A stretch of 14,429 nt of DNA from CAVQGZ01 sp964356295 (lineage in GTDB: Bacteria > Actinomycetota > Actinomycetes > Jiangellales > Jiangellaceae). How positions within the stretch are numbered: the stretch's first letter is position 1; the number at the start of each line of letters is the position of its first letter. The notes under the pieces are model-generated. The model was not told the origin of the DNA and did not search any database. It saw only the letters and a program-made list of their open reading frames with translations. Shown piece after piece: positions 1 to 5,363 of the stretch. Made by a program: the position numbers and the translations under genes. Location: assembly GCA_964356295.1 (NCBI GenBank), contig CAYHHE010000078.1, positions 1 to 14,429 on the forward strand, in the 5' to 3' direction.

Positions 1-1
1 T

Positions 2-52
2 GCAACCGCGGTGGTGCACGAGTTCGCGCTGCTCGACCTCAGACCACTCTGA
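2..52 (+). CDS. C-terminal end of an unidentified plus-strand gene (partial)
   Basis: The frame open from the window edge reads ATAVVHEFALLDLRPL and stops at TGA 50-52. The composition (AVVHEF, LLDLRPL) is protein-like and it lies on the same strand as the following DedA gene, 51 nt upstream of it. Only 16 residues are visible, so no function can be given; the other two plus-strand frames cannot be formally excluded. Confidence 0.35.
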   Translation, partial: ATAVVHEFALLDLRPL

Positions 53-103
53 TCCTAGGCACCGCGACCTGTCGGCCGCAGGCGGCTGTGGAACCCTGAT
101 GCG

Positions 104-742
104 GTGCTGTCGAGCGACACCTTCGCCACACAGGACGCCGGACTTCTCGGGTTCGTGCTCGAGACGATCGACCGTCTCGGCGCGGTCGGCGTGGCCGCGC
201 TGGTGCTGCTCGAGTCGCTGGTACCCCCGATCCCCAGCGAGGTGGTCCTGCCCGCCGCCGGCGCCCTCGTGACGCTCGGCGCGCTCAACGGCCCGCTCAC
301 GTTCGTGCTCGCCACCGTCGGATCGGTGCTGGGTGCTCTGCTGCTGTACGGGGTGGCCCGCGCCTTCGGCCGCGACCGCACCCGCCGGGTGATGCTCGCC
401 GTCCCGCTCATCGACGCCGACGACGTCGACCGGGCGGAGGACTGGTTCGCCCGCCGCGGCGAGGTCGCAGTGCTCGTCGGCCGGCTCATCCCGGGAGTGC
501 GCAGCCTGGTCTCGCTGCCCGCCGGCGCGGCCGGGATGCCGCTGGGCCGGTTCGTCCTGATGACCACGATCGGGTCGGCGATCTGGAACGGCCTGCTCAT
601 CGGGGCGGGGATGGCGCTGGGCACCCAGTGGCACCTCGTCGAGGAGAACATCGACCTGATCAACAACCTCATCTACGTCTCGATCGGGGTGGCCGTCGCC
701 GTCTTCGTCATGCGCCGCCTGCCCAAGCGCTGGCGCATCTGA
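104..742 (+). CDS. DedA family (SNARE-associated/VTT) inner-membrane protein
   Basis: A 212-residue integral membrane protein of the DedA family, whose members act in the cytoplasmic membrane in envelope homeostasis and lipid-carrier recycling; the exact substrate here is unknown. Family hallmarks are visible: the re-entrant motif ESLVPPIPSE at residues 37-46, a hydrophobic segment at about 64-86, the second signature GRLIPGVRSLVSLPAG at 126-141, the following Gly/Trp-containing helix with SAIWNGLL at 158-165, and a final membrane helix at about 187-204 ending in basic residues (RRLPKRWRI). Length fits the family (about 200-220). The start is GTG at 104, with only a weak GGAA upstream; a GTG at 152 in the same frame is a less likely alternative because it removes the N-terminal amphipathic segment. 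It reads opposite to the eut operon and appears unrelated to it. Confidence 0.9.
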   Translation: MLSSDTFATQDAGLLGFVLETIDRLGAVGVAALVLLESLVPPIPSEVVLPAAGALVTLGALNGPLTFVLATVGSVLGALLLYGVARAFGRDRTRRVMLAVPLIDADDVDRAEDWFARRGEVAVLVGRLIPGVRSLVSLPAGAAGMPLGRFVLMTTIGSAIWNGLLIGAGMALGTQWHLVEENIDLINNLIYVSIGVAVAVFVMRRLPKRWRI

Positions 743-1043
743 GGTACCAGCGGCTGGCTGGTGGCGCCCTCGCCTGCGAGCTGCTCAGCCGGGCGGGACG
801 AGTGTCACGTGCTCGTCCACGCGGCGGAGGCCGAGCCGCCGGCAGAGGCTCTCGCCGGCGGCGGTCGAATGCATCCCTACGACGCGCCGGTCGGGACCAT
901 CGCGTCGACCGCCCACGGCGGGTCGACGCCCAGGTCGGTGGCCACGACCGAGCCGAACCTGGCCCGTGCCCGGGGTGGGCCGCCCTCGGCGGCCGCCCGA
1001 GACAGCAGCGCAGCCACCTCCGGCGGCGAGGCAGGCGCTGCGG
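743..1043. other. Gene-poor, probably decayed interval
   Basis: No intact gene is supported here. The only protein-like trace is a short minus-strand segment at 785-889 that looks like an acetyltransferase tail (listed separately). The remaining open frames on both strands are Arg/Ala/Pro-rich translations typical of non-coding frames in GC-rich DNA. No clear terminator hairpin with a T-run follows the DedA gene. Confidence 0.5.
785..889 (-). pseudogene. Possible C-terminal remnant of a GNAT-type acetyltransferase
   Basis: On the minus strand the last 34 codons before the stop at 785 read RRVVGMHSTAAGESLCRRLG followed by LRRVDEHVTLVPPG. The pattern (hydrophobic, H/A-T/S, AGE-x-LYRRLGF-like) resembles the closing strand and helix of GNAT N-acetyltransferases, where a Tyr is usual in the position that is Cys here. 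The same frame upstream is low-complexity Arg/Gly. A neighbouring frame carries a more protein-like peptide (SVVATDLGVDPPWAVDAMVP), which would fit a frameshift. This is a resemblance judged by eye; it may be chance. Confidence 0.25.
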
Positions 1044-1220
1044 TCAGGAGCCCACCGCCAGCAGCGCCCGCTCGAGCCGGACGCGAGCGTCGCGCGCCAC
1101 CTCATGCAGCGTCTCGTTGCCGGTGACGTCAATCATCATGATCGGGTCGAGCGCCGCGACCAGCGTGTGGTCGTCGGCGGCGTACACCACCACGTTGCAG
1201 GGCACCAGCAGGCCGATGTC
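1044..1220 (-). pseudogene. DUF302 domain protein, C-terminal fragment
   Basis: The minus strand encodes 58 residues beginning DIGLLVPCNVVVYAADDHTL, continuing VAALDPIMMIDVTGNETL, and ending RLERALLAVGS before TGA 1046-1044. The block I-G-L-L-x-P-C-N-V-V-V-Y, then V-A-A-x-D-P-x-x-M, is the conserved C-terminal half of DUF302 proteins, which are usually 120-160 residues. The N-terminal half is absent: similarity starts at the Asp codon 1220-1218, exactly at the outer edge of an inverted repeat (1220-1242), and the missing half is not found beyond the other repeat copy. An open frame continues to 1322 but through the element, so that start is not a native one. Function of DUF302 is not established. 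Confidence 0.7.
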
Positions 1221-1242
1221 CAGGACTCCTGACATGGCGCCA
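1220..1242 (+). repeat. Left copy of 23-bp inverted repeat
   Basis: It begins CCAGGACTCCTGACATGG and is the exact reverse complement of 1392-1414. Its outer base pair is the point where DUF302 coding similarity stops. Confidence 0.85.
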
Positions 1243-1377
1243 TCAGCCCTGGACCCCCTGCCCACCCGCCGGGCCACCGCCGCGATCGCCGAACTCTGCA
1301 CCCACCTCACCACCACCAACACCCGCTACCCCGGCACCGACCTCACCCTGCACTACGCCATCAAGAACCAGACCTGA
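1234..1377 (+). pseudogene. C-terminal remnant of an unidentified, perhaps transposase-like, protein
   Basis: The plus frame ending at TGA 1375-1377 gives 47 residues from the ATG at 1234, which lies inside the left repeat. The last part reads AIAELCTHLTTTNTRYPGTD then LTLHYAIKNQT and is clearly protein-like in composition. From memory it resembles the closing residues of some actinobacterial transposase-like proteins, but I cannot name a family with certainty. Upstream of the repeat the frame continues as Arg-rich non-coding translation, so the body of the gene is missing. Location between inverted repeats supports a mobile-element origin. Confidence 0.35.
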
Positions 1378-1391
1378 CGTCACACATACTC

Positions 1392-1414
1392 TGGCGCCAT
1401 GTCAGGAGTCCTGG
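1392..1414 (-). repeat. Right copy of 23-bp inverted repeat
   Basis: It is the exact reverse complement of 1220-1242. It is followed at 1415 by sequence unrelated to the left flank, and lies 41 bp beyond the stop codon of the lipoprotein gene. Confidence 0.85.
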
Positions 1415-1454
1415 GCTCACGACAGCATGCCTGGCTGTCCGATGGGTGCCAGCA

Positions 1455-2192
1455 TCATTCCTGGTCGAGGGCGTCGGCGACCACGCGCAGCTCCTCGGCT
1501 GTGACGTGCGGTTGCGCGGTGCCGAGAAGAAGGCGCTCGATGGTGCGGTCCGGGTCGTCGAGGACGTAGGGCGGGTCGGACTCCGCGTCCAGAACCTTGC
1601 CTTCGTAGGCGACGAGCCTGCCGTCGGGGGTGACGATGGTGAATCCGTGGTAGCCGAGGCCACCGGACGCAGCAGGCTCATCGACCCTCGCCAAACCGGC
1701 GAGCGCCGCGGCCAGCTCGTTCGCCTCTGCGGTGGTGAGAGTCCAGGACGGATCGGGGACGCCTGAGTAGAGCCCGAGCTCGACCTGCGCGCTGAACCCT
1801 GCCTCGACATCGACGACCGTGAATCGTCCGTCCGCGGCTCGCTGGAGGGTCAGCACAGCACCCTCCTTCCAGGTGACGCCTTGGGCCGTCGTCGTGCCCG
1901 CCACGGTGGACAGATCGAGCCCGACCAGCTCGGCCGATGGTTCGCCGCATTGCGGCGGGTAGCTCTCCAGGATCGCCGCGCACAGGCGGGCGACCCCTTG
2001 ATCGACGTGCAACAGGCCCTGCACCGCGACCGGCGTGTCGGCCGATCGCGCCAGCAGCTGCTCCACCGTGATCGGACCAGCCGCATCCGCGGTCGTCGGT
2101 TCACTGCTGCCGGAGCCGCACCCCGCCAGCGCAGCCAGCAGCCCGATCGCCGCCAGCATCCCCAGCAACGGCATCCGACGTCTCATGCCCAT
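1455..2192 (-). CDS. Secreted lipoprotein of unknown function
   Basis: A predicted 245-residue exported lipoprotein. From ATG 2192 it has a basic start (MGMRRRM), a hydrophobic stretch (residues 8-23), and the lipobox LAGC with the acylated Cys at residue 25, followed by a flexible GSGSSEPTTAD linker. Two soluble segments follow: the first contains ARLCAAILESYPPQCGEPS near residues 65-85, and the second contains GGLGYHGFTIVTPDGR near 170-185. Both resemble segments I associate with uncharacterised actinobacterial lipoproteins; no catalytic motif is visible. A second ATG at 2186 is possible, since no strong Shine-Dalgarno marks either. It lies 271 nt downstream of the last eut gene on the same strand, too far and too unlike BMC proteins to assume membership in that operon. 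Confidence 0.8.
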   Translation of the reverse strand: MGMRRRMPLLGMLAAIGLLAALAGCGSGSSEPTTADAAGPITVEQLLARSADTPVAVQGLLHVDQGVARLCAAILESYPPQCGEPSAELVGLDLSTVAGTTTAQGVTWKEGAVLTLQRAADGRFTVVDVEAGFSAQVELGLYSGVPDPSWTLTTAEANELAAALAGLARVDEPAASGGLGYHGFTIVTPDGRLVAYEGKVLDAESDPPYVLDDPDRTIERLLLGTAQPHVTAEELRVVADALDQE

Positions 2193-2463
2193 TGGACGCG
2201 GTCGAGCCCGCCCCGGTTCCCTCCCTGCCGGCACAGCCGCGGCTGGCACGCTCACGGGTGGTTTCGATCGAGGGAACCCGCGGGTGCGTTGCCAGTCGAG
2301 GTGGGCTGCCTGCGGGTCGTGGGCGTCGGGGCGATCCCACACGAGGACCCTGTGGCCGATGCCCGCGTAGGGGTGGGAGTTCGGCGTCGCGGTCGCGGGC
2401 TGGAGGTGGTGCGTAAGCCAAGTGAGCAGGTCTGGTCAGGCCGCGGCCGGCTGGGGTTTTCCG
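2193..2463. other. Intergenic region after the eut operon
   Basis: No gene with a plausible start is seen. The lipoprotein frame stays open upstream to about 2438 and translates to a rather protein-like peptide (HPYAGIGHRVLVWDRPDAHD), which could be a gene remnant or chance. There is a GC palindrome near 2440-2449 just downstream of the last eut stop, but no T-run after it on the minus strand, so I do not call a terminator. Confidence 0.4.
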
Positions 2464-2868
2464 TCAGGTGCGGCGGCGGGCCAGTACGGCGTCGATGGCG
2501 GCGTCGAGCCCGGGGGGTTCGGTGCCCAGCTCGGCGACGACGGCTGCGCGGACGGCGGCCCGCAGTCGGTCCTCGGTCGCAGCCGTCCTGGCGAACTCGG
2601 CTGCCCCGGGTGCTGGCACAGGCGCCGGGGGCGCTGTGCCCACCGGCTCGGCAACCAGAGGCCGCAGCCCGGACATGGTGGTGGTGGGCGGCTTGGACCG
2701 CTCGGGTCGGCTCACCGGGACGCCGAGGTCGGTGGCGCGCTGCGCGGCCTCGTGGGTGATGACGTCGTCCGGGCCGAGCGTGAGACCTTGACCGGCGGCG
2801 TGGGCATTCTCGACGTCCCGGCGGGTGACGAACCGGCGGCGCAGCGGGGCGGGGTCAGGAGCGACCAT
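2464..2868 (-). CDS. Small microcompartment-associated protein with EutQ-like N-terminal domain
   Basis: A 134-residue protein, the last gene of the eut operon. Residues 12-54 (RFVTRRDVENAHAAGQG, then LTLGPDDVITHEAAQRA, then TDLGVPVSR) align by eye with residues 5-48 of the EutQ encoded upstream (VVCADDVLRLA, VVAPDDRVTPLARDVAHERG, VRIVV), sharing x-DDV, PDD-x-V/I-T, A-x-x-x-A and GV. This short module also occurs at the N-terminus of EutT-type proteins as I recall them. A Pro-rich linker (about 57-90) leads to two Ala/Arg-rich amphipathic helices (99-115 and 119-132) of the kind that dock cargo to BMC shells. ATG 2868 overlaps the end of the preceding shell-protein gene by 14 nt, implying translational coupling. 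No enzyme residues are seen; a scaffold or cargo-adaptor role is inference. Confidence 0.7.
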   Translation of the reverse strand: MVAPDPAPLRRRFVTRRDVENAHAAGQGLTLGPDDVITHEAAQRATDLGVPVSRPERSKPPTTTMSGLRPLVAEPVGTAPPAPVPAPGAAEFARTAATEDRLRAAVRAAVVAELGTEPPGLDAAIDAVLARRRT

Positions 2869-3478
2869 CGGTGCTCTCCAGGGCGGCGACCGCGGCGTCG
2901 AGCGCGGTGACGATGTCGGCCTCGGTGCCGGCCATCCACAGCCGGCCGTAGACCCCGACCGACGAGACGTGCATCAGGTTCACCCAGGCGGCCTTCTCGG
3001 CCTCGTTGGCCGCGTGGTTGATGTAGGCGGCCGGGGTGCACTCGAGTACCAGCATGGTCTGACCGGCGACCAGCATCATGCCGCGGGTGAACCTGTTGAG
3101 CAGCTGCGACTGGTAGGGGCTGACGTTCGTGATCACCTGGAGCGAGGCGATCGTCGGTCGTAGCCGGTCCTGCACCGCCAGCCCCAGCTCGGCCAGCACC
3201 GCGTCCCCGGCCTGCAGCACCTCGGCCTGGCTGTCCGAGTGCAGCTCGAACATGCCGAACTGGCGCTCGACGATCTGGGCTCCGGGCCTGGCGCGGGTCG
3301 CCTTGACTGCCACGTCGACCACCCGGAACACGTGGTTGCCGGGAGCCATCTCCACGTACAGCGCCGCCATGCCCTCGACCGGCAGGTCACCCTGCGTCAC
3401 CGTGCCGACGAACGCGGCGAACTGCGGCTGCATGCGGTCGAGATAGCTGTAGGCCCGCAGCTCGAAGGTCTCACCCAC
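2855..3478 (-). CDS. Second tandem-domain microcompartment shell protein (BMC-T-like)
   Basis: A 207-residue protein with two BMC-like repeats. The first ends with GMFELHSDSQAEVLQAGDAV (75-94), and the second with GVYGRLWMAGTEADIVTALD (175-194); both show the G-x-x-G/E-L-x-x-x-G/D-x-A-x-V-x-x-A-x-x-A-x-x-x-L pattern that closes a BMC fold. Each is preceded by an A-x-x-K/A helix and a beta strand (VDVAVKATRARPGAQIVERQ; HAANEAEKAAWVNLMHV). Such proteins form pseudohexameric trimers in BMC facets. It is clearly distinct from EutL, also encoded here. Start is GTG 3478 with AGAGGAG about 10 nt upstream; the open frame continues far upstream but only as an antisense-free shadow of eutJ in another frame. 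There is a 23-nt gap after eutJ. This protein is not part of the enterobacterial eut set. Confidence 0.75.
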   Translation of the reverse strand: MGETFELRAYSYLDRMQPQFAAFVGTVTQGDLPVEGMAALYVEMAPGNHVFRVVDVAVKATRARPGAQIVERQFGMFELHSDSQAEVLQAGDAVLAELGLAVQDRLRPTIASLQVITNVSPYQSQLLNRFTRGMMLVAGQTMLVLECTPAAYINHAANEAEKAAWVNLMHVSSVGVYGRLWMAGTEADIVTALDAAVAALESTDGRS

Positions 3479-3501
3479 GGGGCAGCACTCCTCTCTTGGA
3501 G

Positions 3502-4353
3502 TCAGAAGGACGGCACCGCACGGGCCGGCGCCGACCGGGCAATCCCGAGAGGGGTCACGAACAGGGGGTTGACAGGCACGACGGCTGACAGGCCCGTGTA
3601 CTCCGAGACGACGTCGGCGAAGCCCGGGAAGGCTGCGCTCCCGCCGACGAGGTGAACGGTGGGCGCCCGGAAGCCCGCCGTGTGCCGGGCGACGATCGCG
3701 GCCACCTTCTCCATCACCGGCCGCACCACCGGGAACAGCCGGGCCTGCTCCAAGGGGTCGGTCTTGAGCCGCTCGGCCTGCTCGAACGAGATGCCGTGGG
3801 CCCCGGCCACGACGAGCGTCAGGTGGGTACCGCCCGTCGGCTCGTCTGCGGTGTGCACGACCTCCCCGTCGGCGAGGACGGCGATGCCGGTGGTCCCTCC
3901 CCCGATGTCGACGACGACACCGTCGCGCAGCCCGAGCACGGCGTTGGCGGCGGTCGGCTCGTCCACCAGCCCAGTGCAGTCCAGGTCGGCGGCCTCGATC
4001 ACGTGCTGCACCGCTCGGACCTCGGCACGCGGCACTCCGGGCGGGAAGGCGCCGTGGGCGGCGGTCAGGGTGAGTCCGGTGCGGCTCTCGACGTCGGCCT
4101 TGAGCCGACGCACGAGATCGATGGCCCCGACATAATCGATGACGACCCCGTCGCGCACCACGTCGGCGAACTCGGCCGCCGCACCCAGCGGCCGGTCGGC
4201 CTCGTCCAAGGCGATCACCACCGTGTAGGCCGTCCCCAGGTCGACACCGACCTTGACCGCCTGCGGGCGGTCGGCCAGCGCGGCAGTCACGAGGGCGGCG
4301 TCCACGGCGGCCATCACCGTGTCCAGGTCGCCGCGCGCGTCGATCGCGGTCAT
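3502..4353 (-). CDS. eutJ: EutJ, Hsp70/actin-fold ATPase of the ethanolamine microcompartment
   Basis: A 283-residue protein, close to the usual 278-280 of EutJ. The sugar-kinase/Hsp70/actin nucleotide-binding motifs are visible: phosphate-1 VGVDLGTAYTVVIALD (35-50), the VDEPTAANAVLG loop (130-141), phosphate-2 VVVDIGGGTTGIAVL (146-160) and the adenosine motif HLVGGSAAFPGF (234-245). EutJ is regarded as chaperone-like; its client in the compartment is not settled. ATG 4353 follows the eutQ stop by 3 nt, with GGGGAGG inside the end of eutQ as ribosome-binding site, so the two are probably translationally coupled. The N-terminal 30 residues before the first beta strand are typical of the family. 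Confidence 0.93.
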   Translation of the reverse strand: MTAIDARGDLDTVMAAVDAALVTAALADRPQAVKVGVDLGTAYTVVIALDEADRPLGAAAEFADVVRDGVVIDYVGAIDLVRRLKADVESRTGLTLTAAHGAFPPGVPRAEVRAVQHVIEAADLDCTGLVDEPTAANAVLGLRDGVVVDIGGGTTGIAVLADGEVVHTADEPTGGTHLTLVVAGAHGISFEQAERLKTDPLEQARLFPVVRPVMEKVAAIVARHTAGFRAPTVHLVGGSAAFPGFADVVSEYTGLSAVVPVNPLFVTPLGIARSAPARAVPSF

Positions 4354-4356
4354 CGG

Positions 4357-4911
4357 TCAGCCTCCCCAGTCCGAAGGGTAGGTGACGTAGAGGAAACGGG
4401 CCCACGACGGCGTGCCGAAGGTGATGGACGTCCCCTTCGGCACGGCGATCACGTCCCCCGGTCGGCCCACGACCAGCTCGTCCCCGCAGGTGATGTGCAG
4501 CTCGCCCTCGAGTACGTACTCGACCTCGTCGTAGTCGAGCGTCCACGGGAAGGAGCCCGCCCGCAGGCTCATCACCCCCGCAGCCATCGGCAAGCCGTCC
4601 GCGGAGGTCACGACGTCGGTGGTGCGCACGTCCAGCTCCGGTGCCGGCCCCGCAAACGGGAACGGCGCCAGCGCCATGGTGGCTACCCCCGGGATGTGCC
4701 GGAGCCGCGGGGCCGCCCGGGCTGCCGGGGCCCCCGGCCCCACCCGGGCGGCACGGGCGGCGTCGTCGACGACGATCCGCACGCCTCGCTCGTGCGCCAC
4801 GTCGCGAGCCAGCGGGGTCACCCGGTCGTCGGGCGCGACGACGAGCTCCGCCGCGCCCGAGCGCGCGAGACGGAGCACGTCGTCGGCGCAGACCACCCGC
4901 CGTCGTGTCAC
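4357..4911 (-). CDS. eutQ: EutQ, cupin-domain ethanolamine utilisation protein
   Basis: A 184-residue protein. Residues 1-50 form the short N-terminal module also seen in the 134-residue protein at the operon end (VVCADDVLRLA; DDRVTPLARDVAHERGVRI). A variable Ala/Pro linker (51-70) leads to a cupin barrel at about 95-180, with YDEVEYVLEGELHITCGDEL (127-146), the GDVIAVPKGT turn (152-161) and the aromatic end LYVTYPSDWGG. In Salmonella EutQ is required for anaerobic ethanolamine growth and has been reported to have acetate kinase activity; whether that applies here is not shown by sequence. Start is GTG 4911 with GAGGTG upstream; 28 nt separate it from eutM. Confidence 0.93.
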   Translation of the reverse strand: MTRRRVVCADDVLRLARSGAAELVVAPDDRVTPLARDVAHERGVRIVVDDAARAARVGPGAPAARAAPRLRHIPGVATMALAPFPFAGPAPELDVRTTDVVTSADGLPMAAGVMSLRAGSFPWTLDYDEVEYVLEGELHITCGDELVVGRPGDVIAVPKGTSITFGTPSWARFLYVTYPSDWGG

Positions 4912-4939
4912 ACCAACACCTCGTACCCGTGGCGACGGG

Positions 4940-5248
4940 TCACTTCTTGGCCGTCACCTCGGGGTTGTCCGAGGGCAGGATGTACTCCACGTCGCCGTGA
5001 GGGCGCGGGATGACGTGGACGCTGACGAGTTCGCCCACCCGCGAGGCGGCGGCAGCGCCGGCGTCGGTGGCGGCCTTCACCGCGCCGACGTCGCCGCGGA
5101 CCATCACGGTCACGTACCCGCCGCCGATCACCACCTTGCCGATGAGCGTCACGTTGGCGGCCTTCACCATCGCGTCGGCAGCCTCGATGCTGCCCACGAG
5201 TCCTCGTGTCTCGACCATGCCGAGAGCGATCATCTGGGGATCCGTCAC
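4940..5248 (-). CDS. eutM: EutM-type BMC-H hexameric shell protein
   Basis: A 102-residue single-BMC-domain protein forming the hexagonal tiles of the shell. It has the canonical opening ALGMVETRGLVGSIEAADAM, the central KVVIGGGYVTVMVRGDVGAV around the pore loop, the ATDAGAAAASRVGEL helix and the EutM-type tail VHVIPRPHGDVEYILP. GTG 5248 is chosen as start because AGGAGAGGAGA lies 6-16 nt upstream; ATG 5233 would match the enterobacterial N-terminus but lacks a ribosome-binding site. It is the only BMC-H gene in the window, so it should form most of the shell facets. A 115-nt gap separates it from eutE, the largest inside the operon. Confidence 0.96.
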   Translation of the reverse strand: MTDPQMIALGMVETRGLVGSIEAADAMVKAANVTLIGKVVIGGGYVTVMVRGDVGAVKAATDAGAAAASRVGELVSVHVIPRPHGDVEYILPSDNPEVTAKK

Positions 5249-5363
5249 CTGGGTCTCCTCTCCTGGGTGCTGTGCGGTGCGGGGTCGGTGGGGTCAGGCA
5301 GAGCGGACGCCGGGCCCGGTCCGGCGCGGGGTGGGGGTCGCGACGCCGCGGCCGCGCTGCGGC
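5249..5363 (-). promoter_or_regulatory. Long intercistronic gap between eutE and eutM with GC hairpin
   Basis: All other operon gaps are 57 nt or less, or overlaps; this one is 115 nt. It contains a 6-bp all-GC stem (5308-5313 pairing with 5321-5326, 7-nt loop) and, next to eutM, the strong AGGAGAGGAG ribosome-binding site. A processing or stabilising element that raises eutM output over the enzymes is plausible but unproven. No promoter-like -10 box is evident. Confidence 0.3.

Larger units (their letters stand above)
1220..1414. mobile_element. 195-bp element bounded by a perfect 23-bp inverted repeat
   Basis: Positions 1220-1242 and 1392-1414 are exact reverse complements over 23 bp (right copy starts TGGCGCCATGTCAGG and ends AGTCCTGG). 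Pairing stops on both sides of the repeats, as expected for terminal repeats. The 149 bp between them hold the tail of a plus-strand open frame (1234-1377). The left edge coincides with loss of DUF302 similarity. No target-site duplication is seen: the flanks TGT and GCT differ. The simplest reading is a deletion derivative of an insertion sequence, or a MITE-like element; a plain long hairpin is the alternative. Confidence 0.5.

Noticed and set aside
628..1377. 249-codon plus-strand open frame overlapping the DedA end
   Set aside because: Mostly Arg-rich shadow; only its last 47 codons look like protein and these lie inside the inverted-repeat element.
2855..4546. A 563-codon minus-strand open frame
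   Set aside because: Only its last 207 codons are protein-like (the tandem-BMC protein). The upstream part is Arg/Gly-rich translation of eutJ and eutQ in the wrong frame; GTG 3478 with a good ribosome-binding site is the start.
3652..5013. Long plus-strand open frame antisense to eutJ and eutQ
   Set aside because: His/Arg/Gly/Asp-rich composition without domains; a mirror of real minus-strand codons in high-GC DNA.
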